Source: Cyanophora paradoxa
Taxonomy: Eukaryota; Glaucocystophyceae; Cyanophorales; Cyanophoraceae
NCBI GenBank assembly: GCA_004431415.1
Contig: QPMI01000395.1
Location: 558,001-622,000 of the forward strand
Reading direction: 5' to 3'
DNA length: 64,000 nucleotides
The translations under genes were made by a program, and so were the position numbers. Within the stretch, counting starts at the first letter, position 1; the number at the start of each line of letters is the position of its first letter. Below the pieces are notes generated by a model that saw nothing but the letters and a program-made list of their open reading frames with translations, did no database searches and was not told where the DNA came from. Positions 49,668-60,436 of this stretch are shown here, in pieces.

Positions 49668-50377
49668 CTACAGCTCGGAGGGGGCGGCGGCCTCGGCGTC
49701 GCAGAGGTCGTCGGCAAACGCGTCGGCCAGGGCGGCGGCCGCGTCGGCGTCGCAGCTGGCGGCTCCCGCCGCCTCCGAAGGGAGCGCGTCCAGCGCCGCG
49801 GCGGAGAGCTCTACGCACGCCGTACCCTCCTCCTGCGCCGCGTCCGGGGGCGTCAGAGGCGGCGGGGCGGAGGGGTGTCAGAGGCGGAGGCGGCCCGGGG
49901 CCCGCACCTCCTCCGCCGCGGCCTGAATGTCGGAGTCGAGCCGCTGGGGCAGCAGAAGGTACTCTGCGCGCGCGGGGCTCGGCCGGGCGGTCGGGCGCGC
50001 GCCGGCGGGTTTGCAAAAGCGCCGGGGCGCACCGTTCGGCTGCAGCGAGCCGTCCGCGTTGCCTTCGGCGTCGATCTCTTTGAACTGCGGCGGCGTGAGC
50101 CCGCGGGCGGAGAAGGATGGGACGGGTTCGGCCGGCGCGCCGGCGTGCTCACATTCTCCATGTACTTGCTATCCTGGCCCGTGTTGGTGGTCGGGAGCCC
50201 GCGCTTGGTGCACTGGAAGTTCCGGTACTCCTCGAAAGACACGTCGCCGCTCTTGTCGACGTCCATGTGCTTGAACTCGGCATAGAACGGGCCTGCCGAC
50301 AAGACTCGTCAGAAACGGACCCAGCCGCGAAGCGCGGGTTCGGAGCGGCACTCACTGGAGCGAAGGTGGTACGACAT
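49668..50377 (-). CDS. EF-hand calcium-binding protein, copy 1
   Basis: Five short exons, start ATG 50377, TAG at 49668. Exon 1 is 22 nt (MSYHLRS plus one base). Exon 2 continues SPFYAEFKHM and carries a canonical 12-residue loop DVDKSGDVSFEE (Asp 1, Asp 3, Ser 5, Gly 6, Asp 7, Glu 12). Exon 3 encodes FKEIDAEGNADGSLQPN, a degenerate second EF-hand without Glu at position 12. Exon 4 is EYLLLPQRLDSDIQAAAEE, and exon 5 is Ala/Asp-rich and ends EAAAPSEL. Introns are 60-80 nt, GT-AG, C-rich on the sense strand. One working calcium site is expected. It converges with the WD40 gene (125 bp apart). Confidence 0.75.
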
Positions 50378-50655
50378 GGCGCTCGTGGGATCCCGGCGTG
50401 CGCCGCCCGGTTGGATTTCGCTCAGCTAGCTAGAGGAGCGGGAGGGTGCCGGCGCCCGCGGCTGCTTCCACTGTCGGGTTGCCCTACGATCGGTAAACGG
50501 AAAGTCTGGTGGGAATTCGGGAGAGGCTGGCTCTCTGTAGCGGCGGTTAGCGTGCTCCGAGCACAGTACCCCCCGGGCCGGTCGACTTTGCGCGTTCTCG
50601 GCGGTGCCGCCACGCCAGGATGGTTCGTAGAGGCCATTTCCATCTATGCTAGGGT

Positions 50656-52032
50656 CTAAGAGCTCCCTCCGGCGGAGAGGGGCTGGTTGAGGAGCTGGTC
50701 GGCGGGGATGGCGAGCAGCGCCTCCACGTTGTTCGACACCTGCGCGCGCGCCGCGGCCCTCAGGCTCTCCGCTTCGTGGTTTACGCGTGGAGCCAGGCAC
50801 GGAGCGCGAGCGGAGCAGAGCCGGCGGCGCGGGCGGACCTGGGCGATTGTCCAGTCCGTGTCGCGCACGGCAAAGAGGAGCCCGTAGTTCTGCACGGCTC
50901 CGATTGTCGCGATCGCCTCGTAGTGAACCTGCCGTCCGGTACCCGTCGGATCGAATTTGAGCCCGAATTTGATCCGGCCCGAGAATTTGATCTGCGCGCA
51001 CCTGCCGCGCCGTGACGGCGTCGATGAAGGCGTCGGGGCGGCCGCCGTCCTCCGCAGCCTGCGGGCGGCCCCGGGCGCGTGAGCTCGAGCCGGGCGGCCG
51101 CCGGCAAGCGCTTTGGATTCCGCTCTGCGACGGGCCGCACCCGGCGCTTGCGCTTCGCGATGGCCGCATCCGTGTGGACGTGCTGCGCGAGGAAAGCGAG
51201 GCGATGCGTCAGCCGGGGCTGCGGGGCGAGCGTGCGAGCGAGCTGGGCGGGGAGAAGGGCGCACGGGATCCGTGAGGCTGGAGACGCGGAAGCGCTCGAG
51301 CTCGGCCATCATGGCGTCCTTCTCGCGCTGCAGGCGCGCGTTCTGCGGAGCGAATTCGAATCGGGGGTCAGCGCGGCGTCGTCGTCGCGGGGCGGCGGGG
51401 CGGGCCGCGCCTCGCCCTGGAGGTTGTTCTGCGAGAACGATTGCGTTAGAACGACGTCTGTCCTGTACGAAGCTCAAGACGAGGCGCGTACGCACCACGT
51501 GCTCGATCGCATCGCCGAGGATGGAGGCCTTGTTGCCCTTCGAGGAGGCTGCTTCCGGCACGATGCGCCGCAGCTCCTCGATGCGCTCATTGATCAGGTC
51601 ACGCCGGCGGCGCTCGATCTCGCTGTGCGAGCCCTTCTTCTTGCCCTCCTTGGGCGCGTCGCCTGCTGACGACGGCGTTCCGGAGCTGTCCGGCGAGCCC
51701 ATGCTCATCGTCATTCCAAACGGTGAGGTCTGCATGTTCGGGAGGCCCAGCTGCTGAAGTCCCGCCTGGGCGAGCTTCTGGGCCGCGGCATTCGCGACCT
51801 GCGCGTACGAACGTCTCAATCCCCGGACGCGGCTGGTGTGCGGTCAGCTCGCCTGCTGGATGAGCGCTGCACTCTGATCCGACCCTAGAAAAGACTCCAA
51901 CTGCGATGATCGATCAGCGACAGAGAGGGGAGCGAAGGACGCCGCAGGCCGCACAGCGAATTCGGGCTGTTGAGGCTGCGGTTGCCCTGCACGTCCTCCG
52001 CGCGCTCCCGAACCACGATCGTTACGCGGCAT
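50656..52032 (-). CDS. truncated bHLH-leucine zipper gene from the duplication
   Basis: Carries exons 1-7 and part of exon 8 of the bHLH-phytochrome gene, shifted by 4436 bp, with its own copy of the promoter. The frame crosses the duplication junction after NQPLSA, adds GGSS and stops (TAG at 50656), giving about 285 residues. It keeps the bHLH, zipper and basic AKRKRR but only the start of the PAS domain; GAF and PHY are missing, so it cannot bind a bilin chromophore. If expressed, it could bind E-boxes or dimerise with the full-length protein regardless of light. Confidence 0.7.
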
Positions 52033-52489
52033 GCTGGATGTTTCAGCTGGTGACCTAAGAGCTTGACGTACGCGACGGAGGAGGTCCGGGTGTTCGCCTG
52101 GAACTTCGGTGACCTTATCCGCAGCGTCGCCCTCGAGATCGCTGGCGCTCCTACGATGGATGGCCTTCTCAGCTCTCCGGCTTCGCTCGCTGCCGCCCGG
52201 ATGACTGCCTCTGGGTCGGGACGAGATCCTGCTTTTTCGATGGGGGGTACCGTGGAGCGAAGCTGTCCGGCGGCGGCGCGTCCGGCTCTTGTTGAGCGCG
52301 AGCAGCTAGCTACAAGGCCTACGCGCACTTTAGGAGGACGGCCCCGTTGCCCCGGCGCCCCGGTGAGCGGGATCGGCCCGGCCTTGACCTGAGCTGGACC
52401 AGCGCGTACGCGCGCCGCAGACGCTGATCGTGAGACGAGCAGTTCATGTCCTCCGCTTCTCACTGGCGCAGTGAGGACGGCGCTCCGCC
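52033..52489. promoter_or_regulatory. duplicated bidirectional promoter
   Basis: The copy of 47597-48052, one base longer in a G run. It drives the truncated bHLH-ZIP gene on the minus strand and the intact WD40 gene on the plus strand, with the same E-box near 52044. Confidence 0.45.
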
Positions 52490-53986
52490 ATGGCGGAGGG
52501 AGCTGGCGGGCCCGCGCTCGAGCATCCTTTGCGTCGCTATCTCCAGGGTGCGAGTTCGGGGGCGTGCGGGGACTTGTATGCGTCCTTCTCGTCGATCGGT
52601 CGTGGGCGTGCGCAGGACGGACGCCGCGTCGCTGCAGGCATGCGCGGCACGTACGAGGACAGCGACGCGGAAGGGTCGGCGGACTCCGACGGCTCCCTGT
52701 GGCTCTGGGAGCTCCCCGCTGACCTCGAAGCGCTGTCCTGGTACGTTCACCTCGGCCCCGCTTCCTCTCTTCTCGTCCCCGCTTGAGCTTCAGGTCGCCC
52801 CGGCCCGGCCCAGGTCCGCCGCGGCGCCGCCGCCGGCGCCGCTGCAGGTGGAGAAGGCGCACTACGGCGAGGACGTGCGCTCGCTCTGCTTTGCGCCGGA
52901 CGGCGAGCGCCTCGCGAGCGGCGGAGCCGACTGCCTCGTGCGGCTCCGCTGCGCGCGCTCGGGCCGCGAGGCCTCGGCCGTCGCCGGGCACTCCGATCCC
53001 GTCCTCTGCCTCGCCTTCTCCTTGGTCCGAATCCGCCCCGCTATATTCCTTCTTCCGCGGAGGTTTCGAGCTCCTCGCCCAGGACGGCCTGAGGCTCGCC
53101 TCGGGGGGGAACGGCGTGCGCCTCTGGGACCTCTCGAGCGGTACCCCGAGCTGCCTCGCCGTGTACCCCTCCGACGACCCCGTCCACGCCCTTGCCCTCC
53201 GACCGTCCCCCGCGGCCTCGGGGGAGGGGTACCGGCTCCTGGCGGGCGACGCTGGCGGCCGGCTACGGCTCCAGCTCTGGCTAGCCGCGGAGGGGAAGGG
53301 GGGTACGAAGCTCCTGGATGTCGCAGCCCACTCGGACATCGTTTCGGGCGCCGCGTTCTCCGCGGTAAGCTCCGCGCTTCTTAAAGCTTCGCCTTGTACC
53401 CCTCCTCCGGATTCGATCCCGACGCCCCGGCGCGCAGGGTGGCGATCGCGTCATGTCCTCGGGGTACGACGAGAGCGTCCGCGTGTGGGACGCCTCCACG
53501 GGGGCGGAGGCGGCCCGGGTACAGGGGACTCCCGGAGGCGTCTGGTCCCTCGCCCTCTCGGAGGAGCGCGTACCCCCAGCCGCTTCGATTCCCCCCCCGC
53601 CCCGACTCGAACCCGCGCAGGACGGGCGCCTCGCCCTGTGCGGGGGCGACGCGGCGGCTCTCGCCCTGCCCCTGGACTTGGAGGGAGACCCGGGGCGGGC
53701 CTTCTTAGGGGAGGCGGTCCGGCTTCCCGGGCCGGCGCGGTGCGTGGCGCTCTCGGCGGACGGGCGGCTGGCGGCCACGGCGGGGCCGGCGGGCCCCGTA
53801 GCCCTCCACGGCCCCGGGAGGCCCGCAGCGGACCGAGCGACGCGGGAGGAGCGGGTGCGGGCGGCGCTGGCGGAGGCGGCCGGGGGGCCGCCGGGCCTGG
53901 AGCTCGAGGCGGCGCTGGCGACCCTCCCGAGGGCGGAGCTCGAGGCGCTCGCCGCGGCGGTCGCGCGCGAGCTCGCCCGTCGCTAG
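52490..53986 (+). CDS. WD40-repeat protein
   Basis: Start ATG 52490 (MAEGAGGPALEHPL), TAG ending near 53986. About seven exons. WD40-type strands include SADSDGSLWLWEL, EDVRSLCFAPDGERLASGG, HSDPVLCLAFSL joined by an intron to DGLRLASGGNGVRLWDL, VHALALRPS...YRLLAGDAGG, HSDIVSGAAFS, then MSSGYDESVRVWDAS, GGVWSLALSEER joined by a 51-nt intron to DGRLALCGGDAAAL, and ARCVALSADGRLAATAG. The C-terminus is a short Ala/Glu/Arg helix ending VARELARR. At least six repeats, enough for one propeller, so a scaffold role is expected; no partner can be assigned. It shares a promoter with the bHLH gene. Confidence 0.75.
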
Positions 53987-54111
53987 GCGGCACCGTACGC
54001 GTTTGTAGGACGGCGTTACCGATTACAGAAGCCCGAGAAGCTCGCCCGGCGCTAGGTAGGCCTAGGGCGCAGTGGCTCTCGTGAGAGAGAGCGTCGCGTT
54101 ACAGACGAAGG

Positions 54112-54821
54112 CTACAGCTCGGAGGGGGCGGCGGCCTCGGCGTCGCAGAGGTCGTCGGCAAACGCGTCGGCCAGGGCGGCGGCCGCGTCGGCGTCGCAGC
54201 TGGCGGCTCCCGCCGCCTCCGAAGGGAGCGCGTCCAGCGCCGCGGCGGAGAGCTCTACGCACGCCGTACCCTCCTCCTGCGCCGCGTCCGGGGGCGTCAG
54301 AGGCGGCGGGGCGGAGGGGTGTCAGAGGCGGAGGCGGCCCGGGGCCCGCACCTCCTCCGCCGCGGCCTGAATGTCGGAGTCGAGCCGCTGGGGCAGCAGA
54401 AGGTACTCTGCGCGCGCGGGGCTCGGCCGGGCGGTCGGGCGCGCGCCGGCGGGTTTGCAAAAGCGCCGGGGCGCACCGTTCGGCTGCAGCGAGCCGTCCG
54501 CGTTGCCTTCGGCGTCGATCTCTTTGAACTGCGGCGGCGTGAGCCCGCGGGCGGAGAAGGATGGGACGGGTTCGGCCGGCGCGCCGGCGTGCTCACATTC
54601 TCCATGTACTTGCTATCCTGGCCCGTGTTGGTGGTCGGGAGCCCGCGCTTGGTGCACTGGAAGTTCCGGTACTCCTCGAAAGACACGTCGCCGCTCTTGT
54701 CGACGTCCATGTGCTTGAACTCGGCATAGAACGGGCCTGCCGACAAGACTCGTCAGAAACGGACCCAGCCGCGAAGCGCGGGTTCGGAGCGGCACTCACT
54801 GGAGCGAAGGTGGTACGACAT
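54112..54821 (-). CDS. EF-hand calcium-binding protein, copy 2
   Basis: Identical in sequence to the gene at 49668-50377, offset 4444 bp, start ATG 54821, stop at 54112. Same five-exon structure and same canonical DVDKSGDVSFEE loop. In the duplicated arrangement it lies between the WD40 copy 2 gene and the PA14 gene. Confidence 0.75.
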
Positions 54822-55332
54822 GGCGCTCGTGGGATCCCGGCGTGCGCCGCCCGGTTGGATTTCGCTCAGCTAGCTAGAGGAGCGGGAGGGTGCCGGCGCC
54901 CGCGGCTGCTTCCACTGTCGGGTTGCCCTACGATCGGTAAACGGAAAGTCTGGTGGGAATTCGGGAGAGGCTGGCTCTCTGTAGCGGCGGTTAGCGTGCT
55001 CCGAGCACAGTACCCCCCGGGCCGGTCGACTTTGCGCGTTCTCGGCGGTGCCGCCACGCCAGGATGGTTCGTAGAGGCCATTTCCATCTATGCTAGGGTC
55101 TAAGAGCTCCCTCCGTGTGCCGCAACCGCCGATTCCGCTGCGCAACGTACCGACGAACCCGCCCTCGCAACGAGCAGGTCGCCGTAACGGAGAGTGATGC
55201 CGGCGTCGGGCCGAAAGGCAGCGAGGTGCGCAGCCGAGCAAGCCGTTAGTCGGATGCCGATGAGCCGTCGAGCCTCCGCATCCGGCCCACCCGCTTGGGC
55301 GGCTGGGCTCCCGCCCGTGCCGCTAGCTTTGC

Positions 55333-58300
55333 ATGCTCCGTTGCGCCCGCCTGACGCCCTTCCTGCAGGCCATCGCGTTTGAGCCGGTCAACTTCCGCCC
55401 GGGCCTCATCGCCGAAGTCTACCGGTGCGCCCCGCCGCCCTGCCCGCGCCGTCGCCGCCTCTCATTCGGTTTGCAGGACGGATGCGTTCGGGTGCGAGCC
55501 GCGCTGGGTCCCCCCCACGGGTCCCGCCCCGCCGCCTCTGCTGGCAACCGAGCGCCGCCGCGCAGCGTCCTTGCGGACACGAACCTCGTCCGCATCGGGA
55601 ACTACCCGGTCGAGGGCATCTACAACGACTGGGGCGCCGGCTCCGTGAACGGGTGGGGCAAGGACTCGCTTGAAATCAAGTACACGGTGCGCCCCGCGCG
55701 ACCTCGGCACGAGCTCTGTAGATGCCGTGTAGCGTTTTAGCGACTCCCTCTAGAGCTAACCTCTAGACGCGCGCCGCTGCCTCTGCCTCCTACTCGCCCC
55801 TGCCCTCGTCGCCGCTGCGCGCGCCGCCGCCGCCGCTGAGGCGCAGGGGTACGCGCGCAGGGCTACTTCGTTCCCAAGGTCACGGGCATGTACACGTTCG
55901 GCCTCCTCGCGGACGACGGTGCGGGCGAACGTTCACTCGGAACGCTTCTGGCGCACCCGCCCGGGGGCGAAGCTGACGCGCGGTCCTCCACCCGTACCCC
56001 CCTCAGACGCGTCCCTGACCCTGGCGGGGGAGGCCCTGATCTCCTCCGACCTCCAGGAGGGTACATCGCACACGGAGACCTCCGCGGCCCTCCCCCGCCT
56101 GCTCGAGGCCGGGCGCATGTACCCCCTCAAGGTCCACTACATGGAGAGCACCGGCGGCGCTGAGGTCGCCCTGGGCTACAAGTGCGTCGTTTTCGCCGAT
56201 CGGCGTACCCCCCCCCCGGGCCTGCGTCTGAGGCGCCTGTACCCCCCTCCACCCAGGATCGGGGACCCGAGTGACGCGAAGGTCGCGGCGGCGGCCTGGC
56301 AGCCCGTGACCCCGGATCTCCTCTTCCACTACGAGCCGCCGCACCCCGGCCTCGCCACCAAGGCTCGCCTCCCGAGCCCGGTTCGCCCTCTACCCCCCTC
56401 GCTGACTTCGTTCGCAGGAGACGATCGAGCACGTGCTGGAGGGGTACGCGAAGGCGGAGGACCTGAGCCGGACGGCGGCGGACGTGGCAGCGGTCCGGAC
56501 GGACCTCTACCAGAGCTTCGCGACCAAGGTGCGCCGGCCGGGGCGGGGCGTCGAAGCAGTCTAGCTATAGGCAGCCGAGGGCGCCGCTGGAGCCGTCTTT
56601 AGTATGGTCCGTGTTGCTCTCTCCTTCCTGCTGGTTCAGGGCCTCGAAGCAGCACAGGGCGGGGTAGGGGGTGTTCCTAGAGCCAGCCGCCCCGGAGAGC
56701 TCGCGCGCCCCTCACGCTCCTCTCCCCCCGCTTCGCGCGCAGGCTTTGGCGGAGGAGTCGCAGCTGGGCTTGAAGGCGCTCATCCTCGCCACCGACGCCC
56801 GCGTCGAGGCCGCCTCCAAGGTCCGAGCGTTCGATCTAGGGGGATGAGAATCTAGGCCCGACCCTCTTAGCTGACTCTCTAGGATCCCATCATGGCATCG
56901 CCCCGAGCCCGCCCGCCCGCCCGCCCGACCCGATCTGACGCGACCTGACGCGGCTCTCGCGGCCCGCCCCGCAGGACCTGGCGGACCACGAGCAGACGAC
57001 GGCGGCGCAGCTGACGGACCTCTCGGGCCGCCTCGACCAGGCCCGCGCCGAGGCCGTCCACGTGCGCTTGCGCCTGCGCTTTGGCGGGGCGGGGCCGGGC
57101 GGGGCGGGGGGGCGCTCTGGGGCGCGCTGGGCGGCGGCCTGGGCGGCGCCGTCAGCTGGCCCTCGACCCTCGAGGCGGCCAGACCTTGCACGGCACGGCG
57201 GGCTAGCGCCTAGCTGCCAGCCCCCCTAGCCGGCCCCTCGGCTCCGCCCTCGGGCCGCGGCTCACGCCCGGGGGCGCGCGCAGGCGAAGGAGGTGCTGGA
57301 GGCGGCGGACAAGGGGCTCGCCGCCACCCTCGAGTCCAAGGTCCGATCGACATCGATTGACCGCCTCTAACTTGAAGAGCAGCCGCATCTCTGAAGCGAA
57401 TAACTAGAGAAAGAGCCGCTAGAATAGAGAATAACTAGAGGGGGCAGCCGCAATAACCTTTTGAAGCGAATAGCGTGCATTTCTCTAGCTTGAGCGCCAC
57501 CCTCGAGTCCAAGGTCCGATCGATCCAACGAGGCGGAGGCCGCCGCAGCCGCGTTTCCTAACCGAACATCTTCAAGCATTTCTCTAGCTCCAGCTCGCAG
57601 CTCTCTTCCCGCCCGCCCGCCGCGCCCAGCGCTGACGCCGGCCCCGCTCGTCCGCAGGTGGCGGAGGTGGCGGCGGCGAAGGCGGAGGTGCTGGCGGCGA
57701 CCTCGGGCCTCTCGGAGCGCGTCGCCGGCGTCAAGGCGGACCTCAACTCCGTCGAGAAGTCCGCCGCAGCCGCCGCCAAGGCCGCCGCCGACGAGGTCCG
57801 GCATTCCAAATTCAAACTTGAAAGATTCGATCGGATCGAATTCTGAGTCGAGGGGCATCAGGTGAAGGGCCTGGGCGGGCGCGTCGCGGCCATCGAGAAG
57901 GGCGCCATCCCGGCCCTCACCGACAAGCTCGGTGCGGTACCCCCCTCTCCCGAAACGAAGCGGCCCGCCCCCTAAGGCGACCCGCCCGCAGAGGCGGCCG
58001 TGCGGGGCATCACGAACGACGCCATCCCGGCGGTCCAGGCCAAGCTCCAGACGGTGAGGCTATGCCAAGGCGGACGAAGGCTTTGAATCCGACGCCCCCC
58101 GCAGGCGCTCCAGAACGAGGAGGCGGCGCGCACGGCCGCCGACGGCGCCATCCAGACCTCCCTCTCCGAGGTCCGCTCAGATCCGCTCAGATCTAATCCG
58201 ATCCGATCCGATCTGATCTGATCTGATCTGATCTGAGGGCAGCTCTCGGGGAGCTGGCGCTCGGCGAGCGAGGCGCTCGAGCGGTCGGACGCGGCGCTGC

Positions 58301-59368
58301 GGGAGGCGGTGCGGTCGGAGCAGACGGAGCGGACGGCGCAGGACGCGCTCATCCGCGGCGAGTTCGTCGCCCGCGCCGAGATGCAGAAGGCCGTCGCCGA
58401 GGTGCGGGCGGGGCGGATCAAATTCGAAGTTTGAGTTCAAGAGTCGTTGCTCGGAATTGATCCCGGTCTCTCGCGCGCGGCCAGGTCTCGAAGGCGACGG
58501 AGACGCTCCGGGCGGAGGCGGCGACGAAGTCGGCGCTGGAGGAGCTGAAGGCGGCGACGAGCGCCGGGCTCCGCACCGTGCAGGACGGCATCTCGCGCGT
58601 CGAGACGCAGACGCTCCCGCAGGCCGTCGCTGCCCTCCAGAACAAGGACGCCGAGCTCTCGCGCGGCGTCGAGGCGCAGCGCACCGCGCTCGACGAGCAG
58701 AAGGCGGCCGCCGACGCCTCGTACGCGCCCCGCGCCGCGCTCGCCGAGGCGATCACGGGCGTCGAGGCCCGCATCGGCGACACGATCGAGGTGACCGCTG
58801 AATCTTGCGTTTTTGTATGCGCAAGTGAACCCGACCCTTTCTCTCTATCCAGACGGTGACGGCGAGCACCGAGGCGCTGGCGTCGGCGGTGCGCGAGATC
58901 AACGAGGCGAAGCTGCCGGGGCTCGCGGCCGATACGGCGGCGGCGCGCACGGCGGCGGAGAAGGCCGTCTCGGACGAGGCGGCCGCCCGCGCCCGCGGCG
59001 ACGAGCTCATCGGCAACAACCTCACCGCCGTCGCCCGCGAGATCTCCTGTCCGCTCTCCTCCTCTCTAGATCTCCCCTCACCCGCCCCGCTCACGCGCCG
59101 CTGCCGCCGCAGCGATGCGCACGGGCGCGACCGACTCGTTCGACTCGCTCAAGCGCGAGGACGTGCGCCGCCGCGCCCGCCTCCTCCCCCTAATTCGATC
59201 TCCCTCGCTGACGGCCGCGGCTCGGCTCGGCTCTCCTCTCTCCTCCCGCGAGCAGGAGGCGATCAAGGCGAACGTGCGGGCGAGCATCGAGTCGCTCACG
59301 GGGCAGCAGAAGGCCCTCGCCGACGGCGTCACCGCCCGCGTCGACGGCCTCGAGGAGAAGACCGTGCG

Positions 59369-59401
<33 letters not shown>

Positions 59402-60436
59402 ACTCTCTTTCTTCCCTCTAGCTCGGCGGCTCCGGATCCCCTGAGAATTCGATCCGGCGGGTACAGGCGGCGACGAAGGCGGCGCTGGACGCGGCGGCGG
59501 CGGAGGCGGCGTCGGACATCGCGACGCTGCGCGACGCGTCGGCGGCGGCGGCGGCGGCGACCGACGCGCGGCTCGGCAAGCTCGACGCGCGCGTCGACTC
59601 GGTCGAGTACGCGGCCAAGTCGGCGGCGGCGAAGCTCGCCGACGACATGGCGGCGACCGCCGCGGCCGTCGGCACCCGCGTCGCCGACGGTCCGACCCTT
59701 TGATCTCCGCCCCGCCTCGCGTTCGCACTCTTCGCCTGACGGACGCTCCGGCGGCGCCGCAGTGGAGAACAAGCAGGCGGCGTGGTCGCAGGAGGCGCAC
59801 GCGCGGGAGGCGGCGCTGCAGTCGGCGGCGGAGCAGGAGCGCCTCGCCCTCTCGGGCCGTGTCGGCGTGCTCGAGGAGCGCGCGCAGGCGATCTCGGGCA
59901 AGGTCGAGTCGCACGAGGCCGTCCTCGAGAACACGGCAGCGTCGGTCTCGGCGGCGCACGAGGCGGCCCGCGCGGCGCGGCGGGCGGTGGACGAGAAGGC
60001 GGCGGAGGTCTCGCGGGCAATCCAGGCCTTCTCCGCCAAGGTCGCCGAGACGGAGGCGAGCGTGGACGCGGCCAAGGCGGAGCTGCACGGGGCCGACCGC
60101 GAGCTCGAGGCGCGCCTCTCGGGCCTCGAGTCGGAGACGCGCGCCAAGGCCGTCGCCCTCGAGGAGGCCGACAAGAGCCTCCTCGCGACCTCGAACGCGC
60201 TGCGCTCGGACGTGTCGAGCCTGGGCTCGGCGCTGCGCAACCAGTTCGCGTCCTTCGCGAGCAAGCTCCCGCAAGCCGAGGCCGACAGCGACGCCGACCT
60301 GGTCGACGTGGGCGACGCGTGGGGCGTGGAGGCCGGCGCGACCGGCGCCGGCGGCGCCTGCTGCTGCGCGGCGGACGTGGAGGAGGCTATGTACTCCGAG
60401 GCGGAGGGCGAGCTCTCCGAGGAGCCCGTCTTCTAG
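55333..60436 (+). CDS. PA14 domain protein with a long coiled coil
   Basis: About 20 exons ending in TAG at 60436. The PA14 fold is spread over four exons: FEPVNFRPGLIAEVYR (55369-55424), LVRIGNYPVEGIYNDWGAGS (about 55564-55686), GYFVPKVTGMYTFGLLADDG (from 55862) and ASLTLAGEALISS...LEAGRMYPLKVHYMES. This matches the family's YTF...DDG, L.GE.LI and YPLKVHY landmarks. A linker is followed by at least a dozen exons of heptad-like, Ala/Glu/Lys-rich coiled coil (56.4-60.25 kb), many beginning AA or AK and ending before GTCCG or GTGCG donors. The C-terminus is acidic with a Cys cluster (GACCCAADVEEAMYSEAEGE). PA14 domains usually bind carbohydrate at surfaces, but I see no clear signal peptide; the in-frame ATG at 55333 is only a candidate and 5' exons may be missing. 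Confidence 0.7.
59369..59401. repeat. 33-base poly-C tract
   Basis: An uninterrupted C run on the sense strand of the PA14 gene, inside an intron directly after the donor of exon ...VDGLEEK. The length may be affected by sequencing. Confidence 0.85.

Larger units (their letters stand above)
46235..50670. repeat. 4.44-kb tandem duplication, copy 1
   Basis: 4436 bp, repeated directly at 50671-55114. Its left end lies inside exon 8 (PAS) of the bHLH-phytochrome gene and its right end just 5' of the EF-hand gene. The junction has at most 1-2 bp of shared sequence. All eight differences from copy 2 that I found are single-base contractions in G or C runs, which fully account for the length difference; I saw no substitutions. 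Confidence 0.95.
50671..55114. repeat. 4.44-kb tandem duplication, copy 2
   Basis: 4444 bp, direct repeat of 46235-50670. All its genes have intact frames, so copy 2 is probably the more accurate or the functional version. It ends in CTCCCTCC followed by unique sequence leading to the PA14 gene. Confidence 0.95.

Noticed and set aside
51885-53339. A 484-codon minus-strand open frame over the WD40 gene
   Set aside because: It is the antisense shadow of the WD40 exons and bHLH promoter. The WD40 motifs and splice signals support the plus strand.
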